From Azolla caroliniana (lineage: Eukaryota > Polypodiophyta), in the NCBI GenBank assembly GCA_043228905.1, contig JBHGNT010000010.1, positions 992,001 through 1,056,000 of the forward strand: a stretch of DNA of 64,000 bases, given 5' to 3'. Positions 23,935 to 35,166 of this stretch are shown piece by piece. Below the pieces are notes generated by a model, which ran no database searches, had not been told where the DNA came from, and saw only the letters and a program-made list of their open reading frames with translations. Every line of letters starts with the position of its first letter. Position 1 is the stretch's first letter. The position numbers and the translations under genes were made by a program.

Positions 23935-24145
23935 AAAGAGTGTATGGGCCAGGTACATCAAATTGTATAATTGCTACCGATATGTAGAATGGGGATTATT
24001 AATCAAATTCTATTAAATGGATTCAGACATTTAAAGAGTGTATGGGCTAGGTTTGTGATACAATCAAATTGTATAATTGCGACCGATATGTAGAATGGGG
24101 ATTATTAAGCAAAATCTATAAAATGGATTTAGAGATTAAATGGAT
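23935..24145. repeat. Tandem duplication of about 98 bp
   Basis: Copy 1 (23935-24032) and copy 2 (24033-24145) share aaagagtgtatgggc, atcaaattgtataattg, ccgatatgtagaatggggat and aaatggatt in order. Copy 2 has about 15 extra bases (tttgtgatacaa region). DNA around it, from 22451 to 25155, holds no gene I recognise. Confidence 0.85.
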
Positions 24146-25171
24146 TCATGAAAGGATGGAGATAGGTTATGCGAATTATGAAAAGATAGATGATGGGGTT
24201 AAGGTAGATATGTAGGTTGAGAGCAAATGGAGGACAATGTGATTAATATGGATGGTGATAAATTATTAAGGAATAAATCAAGATTTTTGAAAAACACAAT
24301 AAATTATTTTGAGTTCAAGATGTTGCTAGGCATACCTTCAACAATCATTTAAAATCTTTCACAATCAACTTTTTACCGTTGAATAGTATTCATAAAGAGC
24401 TAATTAGACTATGCTCGATTAGGGGTACTCTTTTTGTACTAGGATTGTGATATTTGATAAGCTTTTATAAAGTGAAGAAAGTGATGGTAAAGTGCTTGGG
24501 GGAGAAGGGGGAGGAGGTAATCATAGCCATTGCTTTCACATTTAGCTAAATTGTTGTGAGGTTCATTGAGCGTGAAAGTAAAGTAGAGAACCATAGGCTT
24601 TTCTTTTCCTTTCGTACTTTTCATATAATTAGAAACTAGAATTGCATGTTGAGTTAGATTTTTGAATTCATGTGCAACTCTCTTGCGTCTAATTCTGTTG
24701 GCTAGATGGTTTAGTTGTAGTAAAAAACATCATAGAGTCAATAGTTTCCAAGTTTGAAACATGGATTCATAGTAAAATGCAAGAAAGAATTGCTTGAGTG
24801 CTTGGACATAGAACTCCCTCTATTGATACATGTCTATATATATTATTACTTCGAGTCGAAATGTATATATGTATACATTTCGCTACCAAAGAAGACAAAG
24901 AACAAAAGTAGCACAAAATTGTGTTTCAATTAATTTTATCCTTTTTTCTCTAACATACAAATTACAATATTGTTTCTCCCCCCTCTAATAATAATGGTAT
25001 ATTAGATTGTATTGTTTAATGTCATGTTGCTTCTTGCTTGCATTGCGTAGTCTTCTTTAGGTTTAGTAAGAGTTAACATTCTATTAATAAGATCATTTTA
25101 GATTTTCCATCATTTTTTATTTATTTATGTTGATCATTATGGAGCAACAATAATCAAGTAGTATGATTGTC

Positions 25172-25470
25172 CAAAGTTCTTGCTGAAATGGGGTAATTCT
25201 CCTATGGTGGGCAGATCATCATCAGGGCCTCAATGGAACTACCAAGCACCCCGATGGCTGTTTCCGGTTTCCAACAACGTCTAGGTGCTATAAATCTCAA
25301 ATTATTAGGTTATTGGAGTTGTTTGGATACGTTTGTTGAAAATGAGGTGGGGACTATGTCCACTTTGGTGGGAAGGCCAGAGTGAGGGCTGGTGAGAGGA
25401 ACTTTGGGTGTTCTATGATGTAATTTTGTTTGCTAACTAATGCGTAGTAGTGTTTTTTTGGAAAAAAAAG
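25172..25470 (+). mobile_element. Short LINE 3' fragment with 16-bp target-site duplication
   Basis: Flanked by a perfect 16-bp direct repeat, aagtagtatgattgtc, at 25156-25171 and 25471-25486. The insert ends with the local LINE tail (ctaactaatgcgtag, then T-run, GG, A-run). It resembles the end of the larger copy at 42397-43212. No coding sequence remains; 299 bp. Confidence 0.88.
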
Positions 25471-25577
25471 AAGTAGTATGATTGTCAATTAGAAGTGATA
25501 ATGAGAAAAGAGATATCATAATTTTCTCCACATTAAAACCTCAATAGTGTGACTGCCAATTAGAAGTGTTAATGAGA

Positions 25578-25605
25578 TGGAAGGAGTTTTTTTGGGGGAA
25601 AAAAA
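25578..25605 (+). mobile_element. Candidate ultra-short LINE insertion (28 nt of tail only)
   Basis: The 28-nt segment starts tggaagg and continues as a T-run, five G and an A-run, the same tail as the LINE end at 46586-46616. It is flanked by agaagtgttaatgaga (25562-25577) and agaagtgttattaatgaga (25606-25624), which look like a TSD with a 3-nt difference. The flank is itself part of a local duplication, so an alternative is replication slippage. Confidence 0.5.
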
Positions 25606-25629
25606 AGAAGTGTTATTAATGAGAAAAGA

Positions 25630-25839
25630 GTTATCATAATTTTCTTCATATTAAAACCTCAATATAGTCCTTTGGTGAATCTCTCTTCCATAATAGGCCC
25701 TTTAGTGAGGAGAATTGTATCATTTGCGAAAATCGTTATCATAATTTTCTTCATATTAAAACCTCAATATAGTCCTTTGGTGAATCTCTCTTCCATAGTA
25801 GGCCCTTTAGTGAGGAGAATTGTATCATTTGCGAAAATC
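25630..25839. repeat. Near-perfect 105-bp tandem duplication
   Basis: Copies at 25630-25734 and 25735-25839 are identical except for one base (ataatagg versus atagtagg), so the duplication is recent. It starts at gttatcataattttcttc. Part of the unit also occurs further upstream (about 25512-25545) in a diverged form. Confidence 0.95.
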
Positions 25840-27180
25840 ATATGTTAAATAAAATCAAACAATGAAATATATGTAAACAAAATGAATCTTTTAAGTTTTT
25901 AGAAATGTGTCGTGTACTTATTTGATTAGTATGGTATGATGGAGGCACAATATAATTGTGTCGAATCAATCTATGCAATCAAAGCCCTCACCTTGATATT
26001 GGCCACAATTATGCCTCATTGCCAATGTGACAATCATCTACTCCATCACTAGTTAAAGAGCAGATTAGTAGGTGCAACTGTCAGTCACCCTTAAGCTACT
26101 ACGACTCATTTAAACACTCAAGATGAACCCTCTATCAGCTATCTCATGAGTCACCACACTCAGTTAATTACTTAAGCACTTAATAAACTTAAATAGATTA
26201 AGTAAGTAAGAGATGCACTTCAAGACAAATACACTTCCATGAATTAAGGAGTTCAAACTAAAATAAAATATTAGTGTGAACTAATACTTTAGTTGAAAGA
26301 AAGGGAGGCTCAAGTCTATAATGAGAAGAAAAACATTTGAGAGAAACTAACTCATTAGCTTTTATCCTCTTTAGGTGCATATTCCTTTTCCCCTTTTCAA
26401 GGGTGACTCATGATATCTTGCATGAGCTTGGTAACCATAAATTTGTTCATGTTGGCTATTAACCCACAGGCCGCAATGGTGGTGAATATAGAATGAAATA
26501 TTGCAGTATTCCAACTTGGTGAAGAATGAGTAATAGAATTTGCAATTGGAGTGGCTACTACAACGAAGGAAGGCCTTCATCAACTTACAAAATATACACC
26601 TCAAGAAAACTAGTTTCATAAGGGCACAATCATCCTCATGTTCCAGACCAAGTTGGAAAAGTATGCCTTTGATTGGTGGACTCAAATTGTTATACTCCAG
26701 ACTAGACATTCCAACTCAAAACACTGAATGAGCATATTGAGCCAAAGCCTCCAACAACTAAATCCTCAAGTGCATTCTCTCAACTAGTATGGATAGGTAA
26801 GTCTAAGTATGTACCTAAAGTTGTACACTAGGTGTGTGAGATTTTATGGATAATTCTAATTATACAACATAACCATTTCCCCTTGAGCTAGATGTGTTAG
26901 ATTTGATTTTTTTTATCAATTCCATCTTGCTCTTCATTGTTAGGCTCAATTTTGGTCTATCTCAACCTCTGGCGCCTCTCTTTAGCAAATGGGCTCTTTG
27001 ACATATTTATGTTAGGAAAGAGTGCCGCAACAATAATTGACAACCAAGCACAATGGAAATAGAATCAATTTTCTTTTCTTTTAATTACCATTAATAAATA
27101 TGGTAACATTCAAATACAAAATCTCCCTAGATCATCAAGGGGCACATTAATTTAACAAATTACTTTCAAGAGAACACCAG
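25840..27180. other. Intergenic; possibly the 3' flank or LTR of the decayed Copia element
   Basis: No intact gene. Around 26640-26725 a plus frame reads KLEKYAFDWWTQIV, which faintly recalls a gag stretch, but the surrounding frame is broken. The part nearest 27180 may hold remains of an LTR, which I could not delimit. Confidence 0.4.
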
Positions 27181-29300
27181 TTGGCTACCACTTACCAATG
27201 TCAACACAAGCTTCTCTCTTGGCAAACACTTTGTCATCTTGTCAGAACCATTCTAATCAGTATGAGCCTTCTCAGTGTCAATGTGCTTTTCTTCAATCAC
27301 ATCCCAAATCCAATGGTATCTCACATAAATGTGTTTAGACCTAGAATGGAAAGTAGAGTTCTTGCATAAATGTATAACACACTATCATAATGTAGATTGT
27401 GGATTTTCTATATCAAGCCCAACTCATGTACAAACTTCTTCAACCACAACACCTCTTTACAAGCTTCTATTGCAATAATGTACTTGCCACTATCGTGGAT
27501 TATGTTTGATATTTATTTTTTGAAGTCTTGAATACCAAGAGACAACTCCCCCGACAAAGATCATCAAATACCTAGATGTGGACTTCCTATGTTCAATATT
27601 ACCAACCATGTCTACATTTGTGTACCCATCTAACACATTTTGGTTATCACCAAATTTTAGATAAACTCTATAAGTGTCTCTCAAATATTGTAGAATCCAT
27701 TTAATTACTTCCCAATTATTTGTACCAAGATTAGAGAGAAACCAACTTACACTGACTAGATGATTATCTCCATCTTGAGCCTGTAAACCCATTTGTTTCT
27801 CAACGCTCTCTTGCCCTTAGGAGGCTTTAAACTATTTATCTTGAAAAGACTTCATCTCATATCTCATGGCTTCAAACTATTTATATTTCTAATCATGTGT
27901 CATAGCTTCTCTGAAACTCTTTGGTTCTTCCCCACTATGGTCTCTATCTTGTTGACCTTTTGATCACTTCCTCTTGTAGTAGAACTTGAGAAGTATCATC
28001 AATTTGTATAGGTGGAATTTGATCATCATCAACAACATCATTATACTCATCCTAGATGTCTACATTATGGCCTTGAATTGTTAATGACGGAACTCAACCT
28101 ATGTTGATTGGAATATTAGGATGGAAATTGGGTACCTCACTTGGCTCTAGATCCTATAATGGTTGATCTTCAAGGAATACAATGTCTTGACTTCTGATAC
28201 CTTTCTTAGTCATGGAGTTACACAACCTACAACCAAACTCTTTATGAACATATCTAAGAAAATACTTGGTCAACTCTTGTCATGTAACTTGAATATTTTA
28301 TCTTTAAAATGTGAACATGGACGTTGTACCCAGACATTGTCCAATGCTTGTATGAGACATATTTTCCTATCCAAAATCTCCCTGGAACATCATCTTCAAA
28401 AGGAACTGACAGAGAAAGGCTAATAAGGTTAGTTGCAATCCTCATTACTTCACCACAAAAGGGTTTATGAAATTTAGAGTGTGGTAGCATACACTTCATT
28501 TGATCACAACTTCTTCTTCTTTTCCAAAAAAAAGAATATCCTTCCATTAGATAAGAAAACCAAATTTGCTACAACATACAAAGTATGTGGAAAGAAAGCC
28601 AAGATACTTCCTAAACCCCTCTTGTAAAATTCAATGGGCAACCATAGATCCTTCCCTAAAGAGGCTAAGGAGATGGATCTATATACATCCCAACTTACAA
28701 CGGAGAACAACCAACAAAAGGGGGGAAACTGCTAGATCATCTTACAATCTACTCATCGAAAAACTGGAATACAACTTCAAAGCTTCTGAAAAGAAATTTG
28801 TAATAACAATGTAGAATCCATGTGTAGCAATACTATCATATTTGTCATTTGATCACAACTTGTTTTATGTCTTTATTCTTTCAACCACACTATTGTGCTA
28901 CGATGGTTTTGGAACACTCCTCTCAACCCTGATACCATGAATATGACAATACTACTCAACTGAAACCCCAAATCTACTAGAATGTACTTAAACTTCCATC
29001 CAATTTCTATTTCAACACTTCCATGAAAACCCATAAAGAACTTTGAGAGAAATAATTAATATATGTAGGGAAATACAATGCACTGCCAACAATTCTATCT
29101 TTCATATAACACAAACCAACATATGCCAATTCTAAAGGATAGGATTTTCTTTCTGAGGTTAAATATTGAAAAGTAACTTTGTGTTTTTTTATTAGCCAAA
29201 CACTCAACACAAGTCTCTAAGTGCATACATGTCGCCTCATGGAGTATATTCTTCCTTTTTGATGTACGTGTTGAAGTCTCTTGTGCCATAACTCAATGGA
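27181..29300 (-). pseudogene. Decayed Ty1/Copia polyprotein, integrase to RNase H
   Basis: Read on minus from 29300 down, the order is as follows. GAG-pre-integrase remains at 29290-29170 include a CVECLANK motif. Integrase remains at about 28970-28880 include an EYCHIHGIR-like stretch and a VERSVPKPS-like stretch. The post-integrase region (28470-28150) holds VSYKHWTMSGYNVHVHI and VIFLED-like pieces. Degraded reverse transcriptase follows, then RNase H (27792-27490: WILQYLRDTYRVYLKFG, LDGYTNVD, RKSTSRY, VSWYSRLQK). The terminal RNase H stretch (HSRSKHIYVRYHWI, then KAHTD) lies at 27330-27190. Many stops and frameshifts are present. A LINE at 28513-28845 has inserted in it. LTRs were not identified. 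Confidence 0.85.
28513..28845 (-). mobile_element. LINE 3' fragment with 16-bp target-site duplication, inside the Copia relic
   Basis: Flanked by a perfect 16-bp direct repeat, catttgatcacaactt, at 28497-28512 and 28846-28861. On minus it ends with the family tail (ctaatggaaggat, T-run, GG, A-rich) followed by a short (gaa)n run. It separates integrase from post-integrase parts of the surrounding Copia sequence; 333 bp, no ORF. Confidence 0.9.
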
Positions 29301-29484
29301 GGCATCCTTGTTAATTACAATTACCTCTCTATTTGATAACATAACATGCATAAGGTACAAAGAATTTTGCTTCTAACACTTTGCAACATTAGAGAGGCTT
29401 TGGTGAATTTCCTTCTTATTATGCATCATTCCCTTTTATTTACTAAACCAAAAGCTTAAAGCAACTACCTAAGCCTCAAGCATT

Positions 29485-29486
<2 letters not shown>

Positions 29487-29532
<46 letters not shown>
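29487..29532. repeat. (GA)n microsatellite
   Basis: About 45 bp of uninterrupted GA repeats. Confidence 0.95.
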
Positions 29533-29903
29533 CCCAAGTCTAAGGAATTCATCAAGTTCTATACCTCTTTACAAGTTGGGTGCACTTTCACAAATGTGGG
29601 GAATCGAGGTCTTTTCTTAAGTTCTACCAATTCTACTCCTCATAATACATGTCAATACCAATGTTCGAACCAATGAAAGCATTGACACATTACAAGTACT
29701 TGGAGACTAGTGTGACGCTACATATTTGTTTTGGCAAATTCTCCAAACCAACATTGATCATGGTATAGGAAGGCAAATCAACACAATTCACCATCTCCCA
29801 ACATATGCGGCATTGACTTTGATTTATACAAAGCTGCCAAGAAGTCACGTGAAAGCAAAAATACACTTGTTCTATGGTACATGCAATATTTCGAACCAAT
29901 TTG

Positions 29904-29904
<1 letters not shown>

Positions 29905-29936
<32 letters not shown>
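29905..29936. repeat. (TA)n microsatellite
   Basis: About 32 bp of alternating TA. Confidence 0.95.
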
Positions 29937-29939
<3 letters not shown>

Positions 29940-29941
<2 letters not shown>

Positions 29942-31239
29942 GTAATTTGTAACCCTTCGAATCCACGATCAATTGTGCATGGAAAAAGACCGAATTCGGG
30001 GAAATACATCCGGAGATGGCCCCAAGATTCTGAACACTTCATATAGCTATTAATGATGCCACACAATGCATGCCAGATAAACACCATTATGTTCAAAACC
30101 TTAAGATGGAAACATGCGCTACCTCGATCGAATATACTTTGGACTCCTCATTCCATATATCAAGCATCAATGCTGATCATGGAATCCTTTCTGATTGAAG
30201 AATCATCTAAAACCATTGCTATTTCCTGAAAGTAGTCTAATGAATTGGATTAGATGTCGTCCAACAATGGCATCGATGGATTGGATTGAATCCAGTGAAC
30301 CTTACTTTCCAGGAAAGGTTTCATGCAGATAAGAGAATAATAAGCAAGCAATCAGAGACCACCAATAAACCCTTGGAACGCTCATAGGAATGACTTCATG
30401 GAGAGAAGGTAAATCCTGGCAAAAACCATTGGGCATATGTAATAATGGACTGCATATAGAACAAATGTACATAGCCTCTAAAATCACCGTTCATCTAAAT
30501 ATGTGTACACAAACAAGGGCTGCTAAAGCTCTTGACAGTAAATTTATTAACAAATCATCATTGTACAGACTATCTATAAACCCCCGACAGCCCCCTACCA
30601 TAATCCAAAAGAGGACAACTGAAAGCACATGCATTGGTCATAAACCAGCAAAAAACATATCAAATACAGCAAACAAGAACAACTTGTTAGAAGATAGAAA
30701 AACACTACTAGAAGCATCACTTTTCCGCATATGGATTAGCACATGAATCATCGATAAAGCCCAAGAATCTCGATACGGGCAAGTTATGAACAGAAATCAT
30801 GAATACTTCCTAAAGGATACGGAAACCAAATAACCAATAAGCATGCATACATGCAACAATTTTCATTATTTCATGATCAAGCAAATATTCGCGTACATTA
30901 TACAAAATAATACCTTTTAACATTCATAACACATAGCAATGAATCATGACATTATACGCAACATCTGAACATCCATACAAGAAAATAATTATACCAAAAC
31001 ATCCATAAACAATTTGGGTATACACATGGATCCTTGATAGTTTTCCACAAGAAGGTTCATAATTAGTGCATGTCACTTTGACATCATCGCCAATCAATAA
31101 CTGATCTGTACAAGATTATACGACACTCAAAACATTGGGTTCAAACACTCAAAAGAGATTTTACTATCGTAAAGAGAAGTAGCATAATTTACATTGCATG
31201 AACTACCCTCAATTTAGATAAATTATATATAACTAAGGG
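29940..31239. other. Intergenic, including the 3' flank of the serine-rich protein gene
   Basis: AT-rich DNA with no recognisable frame. The 3' UTR of the minus-strand gene at 31240 presumably lies at the right end of this stretch. Confidence 0.5.
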
Positions 31240-31716
31240 CTATAGAGCTTCTATTGTACCGGTAGTAGGGTTATTAGAATTGGGGGATGTAGGACTAGGT
31301 TTGTCCCATGATTTTGTGGTTGATGTTACTCTGTGGAGGCGACACCTAAATGAGCCAACATGTGTCGTGGGTGCACATAAGCATTGTCGTTTACTACTAC
31401 TATTACCATCACCCGTACTAGTCCCCTTTACACCGGTAGAAACTACCACAACATTCTCCTTCACATCTGTAGATAATGAAGTTGGTGTAGACACTAGAGG
31501 TGACCTTGGTGATGAAGCCCACCAAGAAGACCTAGGTGACGAGACGTCCGGTGGAGACGAAGGAGACCTTGGAGAGGAAAGCCTAGGAGAAGAAACCCTT
31601 GGGAATAGGGCATTCTGCGAGAAGGTTCTTGACGTGGTAATTACTTTTGTCGTCGATACCCTTGGTGATGATATATCGTCTTCACTCAGAACACTTCTGC
31701 TATAGAACGAATCCAT
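31240..31716 (-). CDS. Small serine-rich protein (158 aa), plant-conserved CLC-PTTH-GSFRC family
   Basis: A complete 158-codon minus-strand frame. The N-terminal two thirds are rich in Ser, Pro, Thr and Arg with repeated SSPR units (for example FPRVSSPRLSSPRSPSSPPD). The C-terminal third holds CLCAPTTHVGSFRCRLHR at about residues 111-128. That is the hallmark of a small plant protein family annotated only as serine-rich protein-like, where the usual form is CLCSPTTHPGSFRCRLH. Molecular role is unknown. SSPR repeats suggest phosphorylation by proline-directed or SR-type kinases (inference). Presence of the conserved motif in frame with a normal start and stop argues that the gene is real. The tail after the motif (about 30 residues) is rich in Ser, Thr, Pro and Asn. 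Confidence 0.85.
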   Translation of the reverse strand: MDSFYSRSVLSEDDISSPRVSTTKVITTSRTFSQNALFPRVSSPRLSSPRSPSSPPDVSSPRSSWWASSPRSPLVSTPTSLSTDVKENVVVVSTGVKGTSTGDGNSSSKRQCLCAPTTHVGSFRCRLHRVTSTTKSWDKPSPTSPNSNNPTTGTIEAL

Positions 31717-33180
31717 TACCGTACACTACATTCAACAATATGAAAAAACATTCAGATTGGAAACCTTGATGAAGGAAGTGTGAGTTTCAATTGCCATGTA
31801 TAGTAGAGTAAGATCTTTGATATAACATTTTGAATTTCAATTACCATGCATTATACAGTAACACCTTGGATATAACATTATGAAATTCAACTGCCATATA
31901 CTATAGAGTAAGATCTTATAACATTGATAACAATTTGTTGGGAGGATTGAAAAGACACAACTTTCAGTAATCTTTGCATTTAAATTTTCAATAAAAACCA
32001 AAAGAAAAACATAAATTTTGTGAAATAACCCATCCCCTCCAACAGATACAAGGAAACAGTAAAATATAAATTCTCTACATAGAAAACCAGGGTAATAATA
32101 AACATGATATATCATGACCTTGTTTTGGTTTTATTGAAACAAACTAATGAGTTTCATGACAATTTTCGAAATGTAACCCCACATATAAATGTACATAATC
32201 TTAATTATCGTATTCCTTGAAAGCATGGTACATAAAAATGCATATAATCTTAAAATAAACTCCTCCACAGGAAAATGAAACCCTATATAAATCTGCATAA
32301 TTTCTGAAACCAACCCCTTGGAGAGCTCAATGAAACCCTACATAGAAGATGAATATAATCCTAAGAACCAATTCCATGAAAATCCTACCAACCAATTCCT
32401 AGCAATATACCCATGCTGTGTGATTCGTCCAGAACACAGGCTTAGATTGAATAGAATACCAGTGGCTCCAAGGTACAATGAAACCCTACATAGGGCTGGA
32501 CAGTTTCTTAAACCAATCCCTCAAAAGCACGATAAAAACTCTTCATAATGAATTATGCATACAACCCTAATCAAAATTTACTTGAAAAATACATGCAGCA
32601 AAGATGATATAAACAAGGAATTCTTTGACATAAGCTTAGATTGAACGGAACACATAAAGAGGAAATTATATGCGTGTATACATCATTAAACTACAGGAAA
32701 GGGCAGTTGTAGGAGAAAACAGAGCCCAACCAAAAAGAATTGGAAGACAGAATCGAAGAAAAACAATTAGAAAAAGCACACAAAAGAGACAAATCGGAAG
32801 TCCACAGAATGGAAAGAAAAAACAATCAAAAAATCACAAAAAAACAGACACCACCCCAAAATGGGATAAATTTAAGACAACAAATTAAACACAACCTCAT
32901 ACGATTAAGCATTAAAGAGAAACCCCAATAAAGAACAAACCACACGAAGCATCAGGCCACCCCAAGAGAAGATAAATTGAAGAGAACCGATTAAAAATCT
33001 ACACGATTAAGCATTCAAAGAGAAACCCATTACCAGAGAACCACAAGATCAAAAGCAGATACTAACCGAAATCAAGCTTTCCAGAGAGAGAGAGAGAGAG
33101 AGAGGACAAGAACAGCAAAGCAAGCAAAAATTCGTTCTCTCTTTGTCTCTTCTGTGATTCTTTCTATAAATAAACTTTTT
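31717..33180 (-). promoter_or_regulatory. Upstream region with probable 5'-UTR intron of the serine-rich protein gene
   Basis: On minus, a CT-rich leader with a microsatellite at 33104-33083 is followed by a donor-like site near 33065 (gattcgg-like, then ttagtatctg). An acceptor-like tgaatgtag lies about 10 bp before the start codon. This layout suggests a non-coding first exon near 33150-33065 and an intron of about 1.3 kb. A weak TATA variant lies near 33172. This is inference from splice-site appearance only. Confidence 0.35.
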
Positions 33181-35166
33181 ATTTTATTTTAATTATTATA
33201 TACCAAATGGGTATTTTTCATTAATAGTATTTTTGGCTTGAGAAAGAAGATGAGGTGTCATCACTACCAAGAGCTCCACCATGCAAAACCTTTTTTGTTG
33301 GCTAGGTATGGATCATGCTCTACTGTGCTGTACTTCATTGGCCAATCTCTCTCTCATTTCGGTACGGGCCGGAGACAATGATCATCGGACATCGAGTAAT
33401 GATCTCGTCCTTTGGACCATGCTTCCGAACCTACAATGGCATTGGACCGTGCTCGTGGAGCTTCCAGTTATGATGCCATTGGACCATGTCCACACCAATC
33501 ACAAGCTTCCATGCCCAATGCGATAAAAATGTCCATGGGTGCTGAACCTCACGGTTGTAGTTCAGCAAATTGGATACTCTTGTTGTTTTGGTCATGCCGA
33601 TGACTTACAATTGTTGGTCCTGCTACATGAGAACTAATGATGTTCTTCAATGTATGTTGATCTTGGACATATACTACTAATGATCGTATTCATGCAATTG
33701 TGAGCTTCCACACACAATGAGATAATGTCATGTTGGGTAGGTTTGTGTTGTCAAGTTTTTCTTCACAAGATAATGTCATGGTAGAGTAGTAGATCGTGTT
33801 ACTTGTTGTTAGACATTATATCGTGTGCTTATTCCATGGTAACAATACTCGTGCTTATGGACAATATCACCAAGCAATGTGATATCTTTGAATACAAATG
33901 TTTATATTATTCTCAAGTGGCCACATAAAGGAAGGTTTCAATTCTCATGGCATGACTAGCTCAACATACACGTCGTATTATGGTATTCAGGAATCTTTGT
34001 AATCATCTTCACATTAGTATATTTGCAATTTCTTCAAGGTACCTTTAACATAATGCATGTGATGTCTATGGGAGAAAATCATTGTGGTGACCATTCAACT
34101 TTGCCATAAGAGAGGGCCCATTTACAAGAAAACAAATTGTTGGCGGCGTTCAAACTCAATCTAGTGGAACATCCATATGAAGATTTATGTTCGCATTAGC
34201 TATTCAAACAAAAGAGAATCTCCCCAATAGAACAATAAGATCAATAGCTCTTGTTTACAGTGTGTTGTTGGTTCTCAATTGCAATGAAGCTTGACCATTT
34301 CTTGACTTGTGATTGCAAATTTTCATTGATGTGCATAATTATGGAATGAAGGTGCTCCTATTGTGTGGGTGTGGGTTTCTCATGCTTTATGGCAGTCAAT
34401 TGGCACATGACCCAGCAACTTCAAAGTTGGTACATCCTAGCGAGTTTTACACATGTATGCAAGAAGTAACTATACAACCATTCTAACCAGTGATTCTCCA
34501 AAAAAACATGTGAGGGGGGACAGACGTTCAATTGAGAATACCCCTTGAATGTAGGTACACATGCACACAAAAAAGAAAACTTTAGAAGTGTGAGAACAAA
34601 ATATTGCTTTCTAGATACTTACTAGCTCGATCAGTGTACTCCCCCTCATCACTATGAAAAGAGCTTATTCACACTTATCCTCACTCAAATTCTATTTCAT
34701 AATCATGCGTCCAATTCTAGGATTCTCATGTATTAGAGCAGGTCGTGATAGTTGGCAATGGAATGTAAATCACAACTCATGTATGAGAGAGAGTCAACAC
34801 CAGCACTAAGGAATGAATATTTCATTTAAAAGATGAATGAAAAGAATATTATCTCTTAAGGAACAAGCTGTAGATACAGATGTCGTTATCGATATCAAAC
34901 ACATTTAAGTTGTCATTGCACTTTGAATAGTTGAAATACTTCTTCCAACGATTATTTTGCCGAATGTGAGCAAATCATACCGTTGGCATGCCTCGAGCGA
35001 AGTTAGAGACTTTGAGCTTCTTATGGATCTCCATGCCCCAAGCCCTTCGTATGTGACATACTATTCCCAAACATTTCGTTTCCATATGTTCAACACAGTA
35101 CATATTTTTGTTTTTGTGATATATCCAAACCCTTTCCTCAAACACTGTAGAGCTCTCTCCAACTCA
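33181..35166. other. Intergenic, nothing recognised
   Basis: No gene, RNA or clear repeat found. The right end includes the 3' flank of the AAE13-type gene. Confidence 0.5.
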
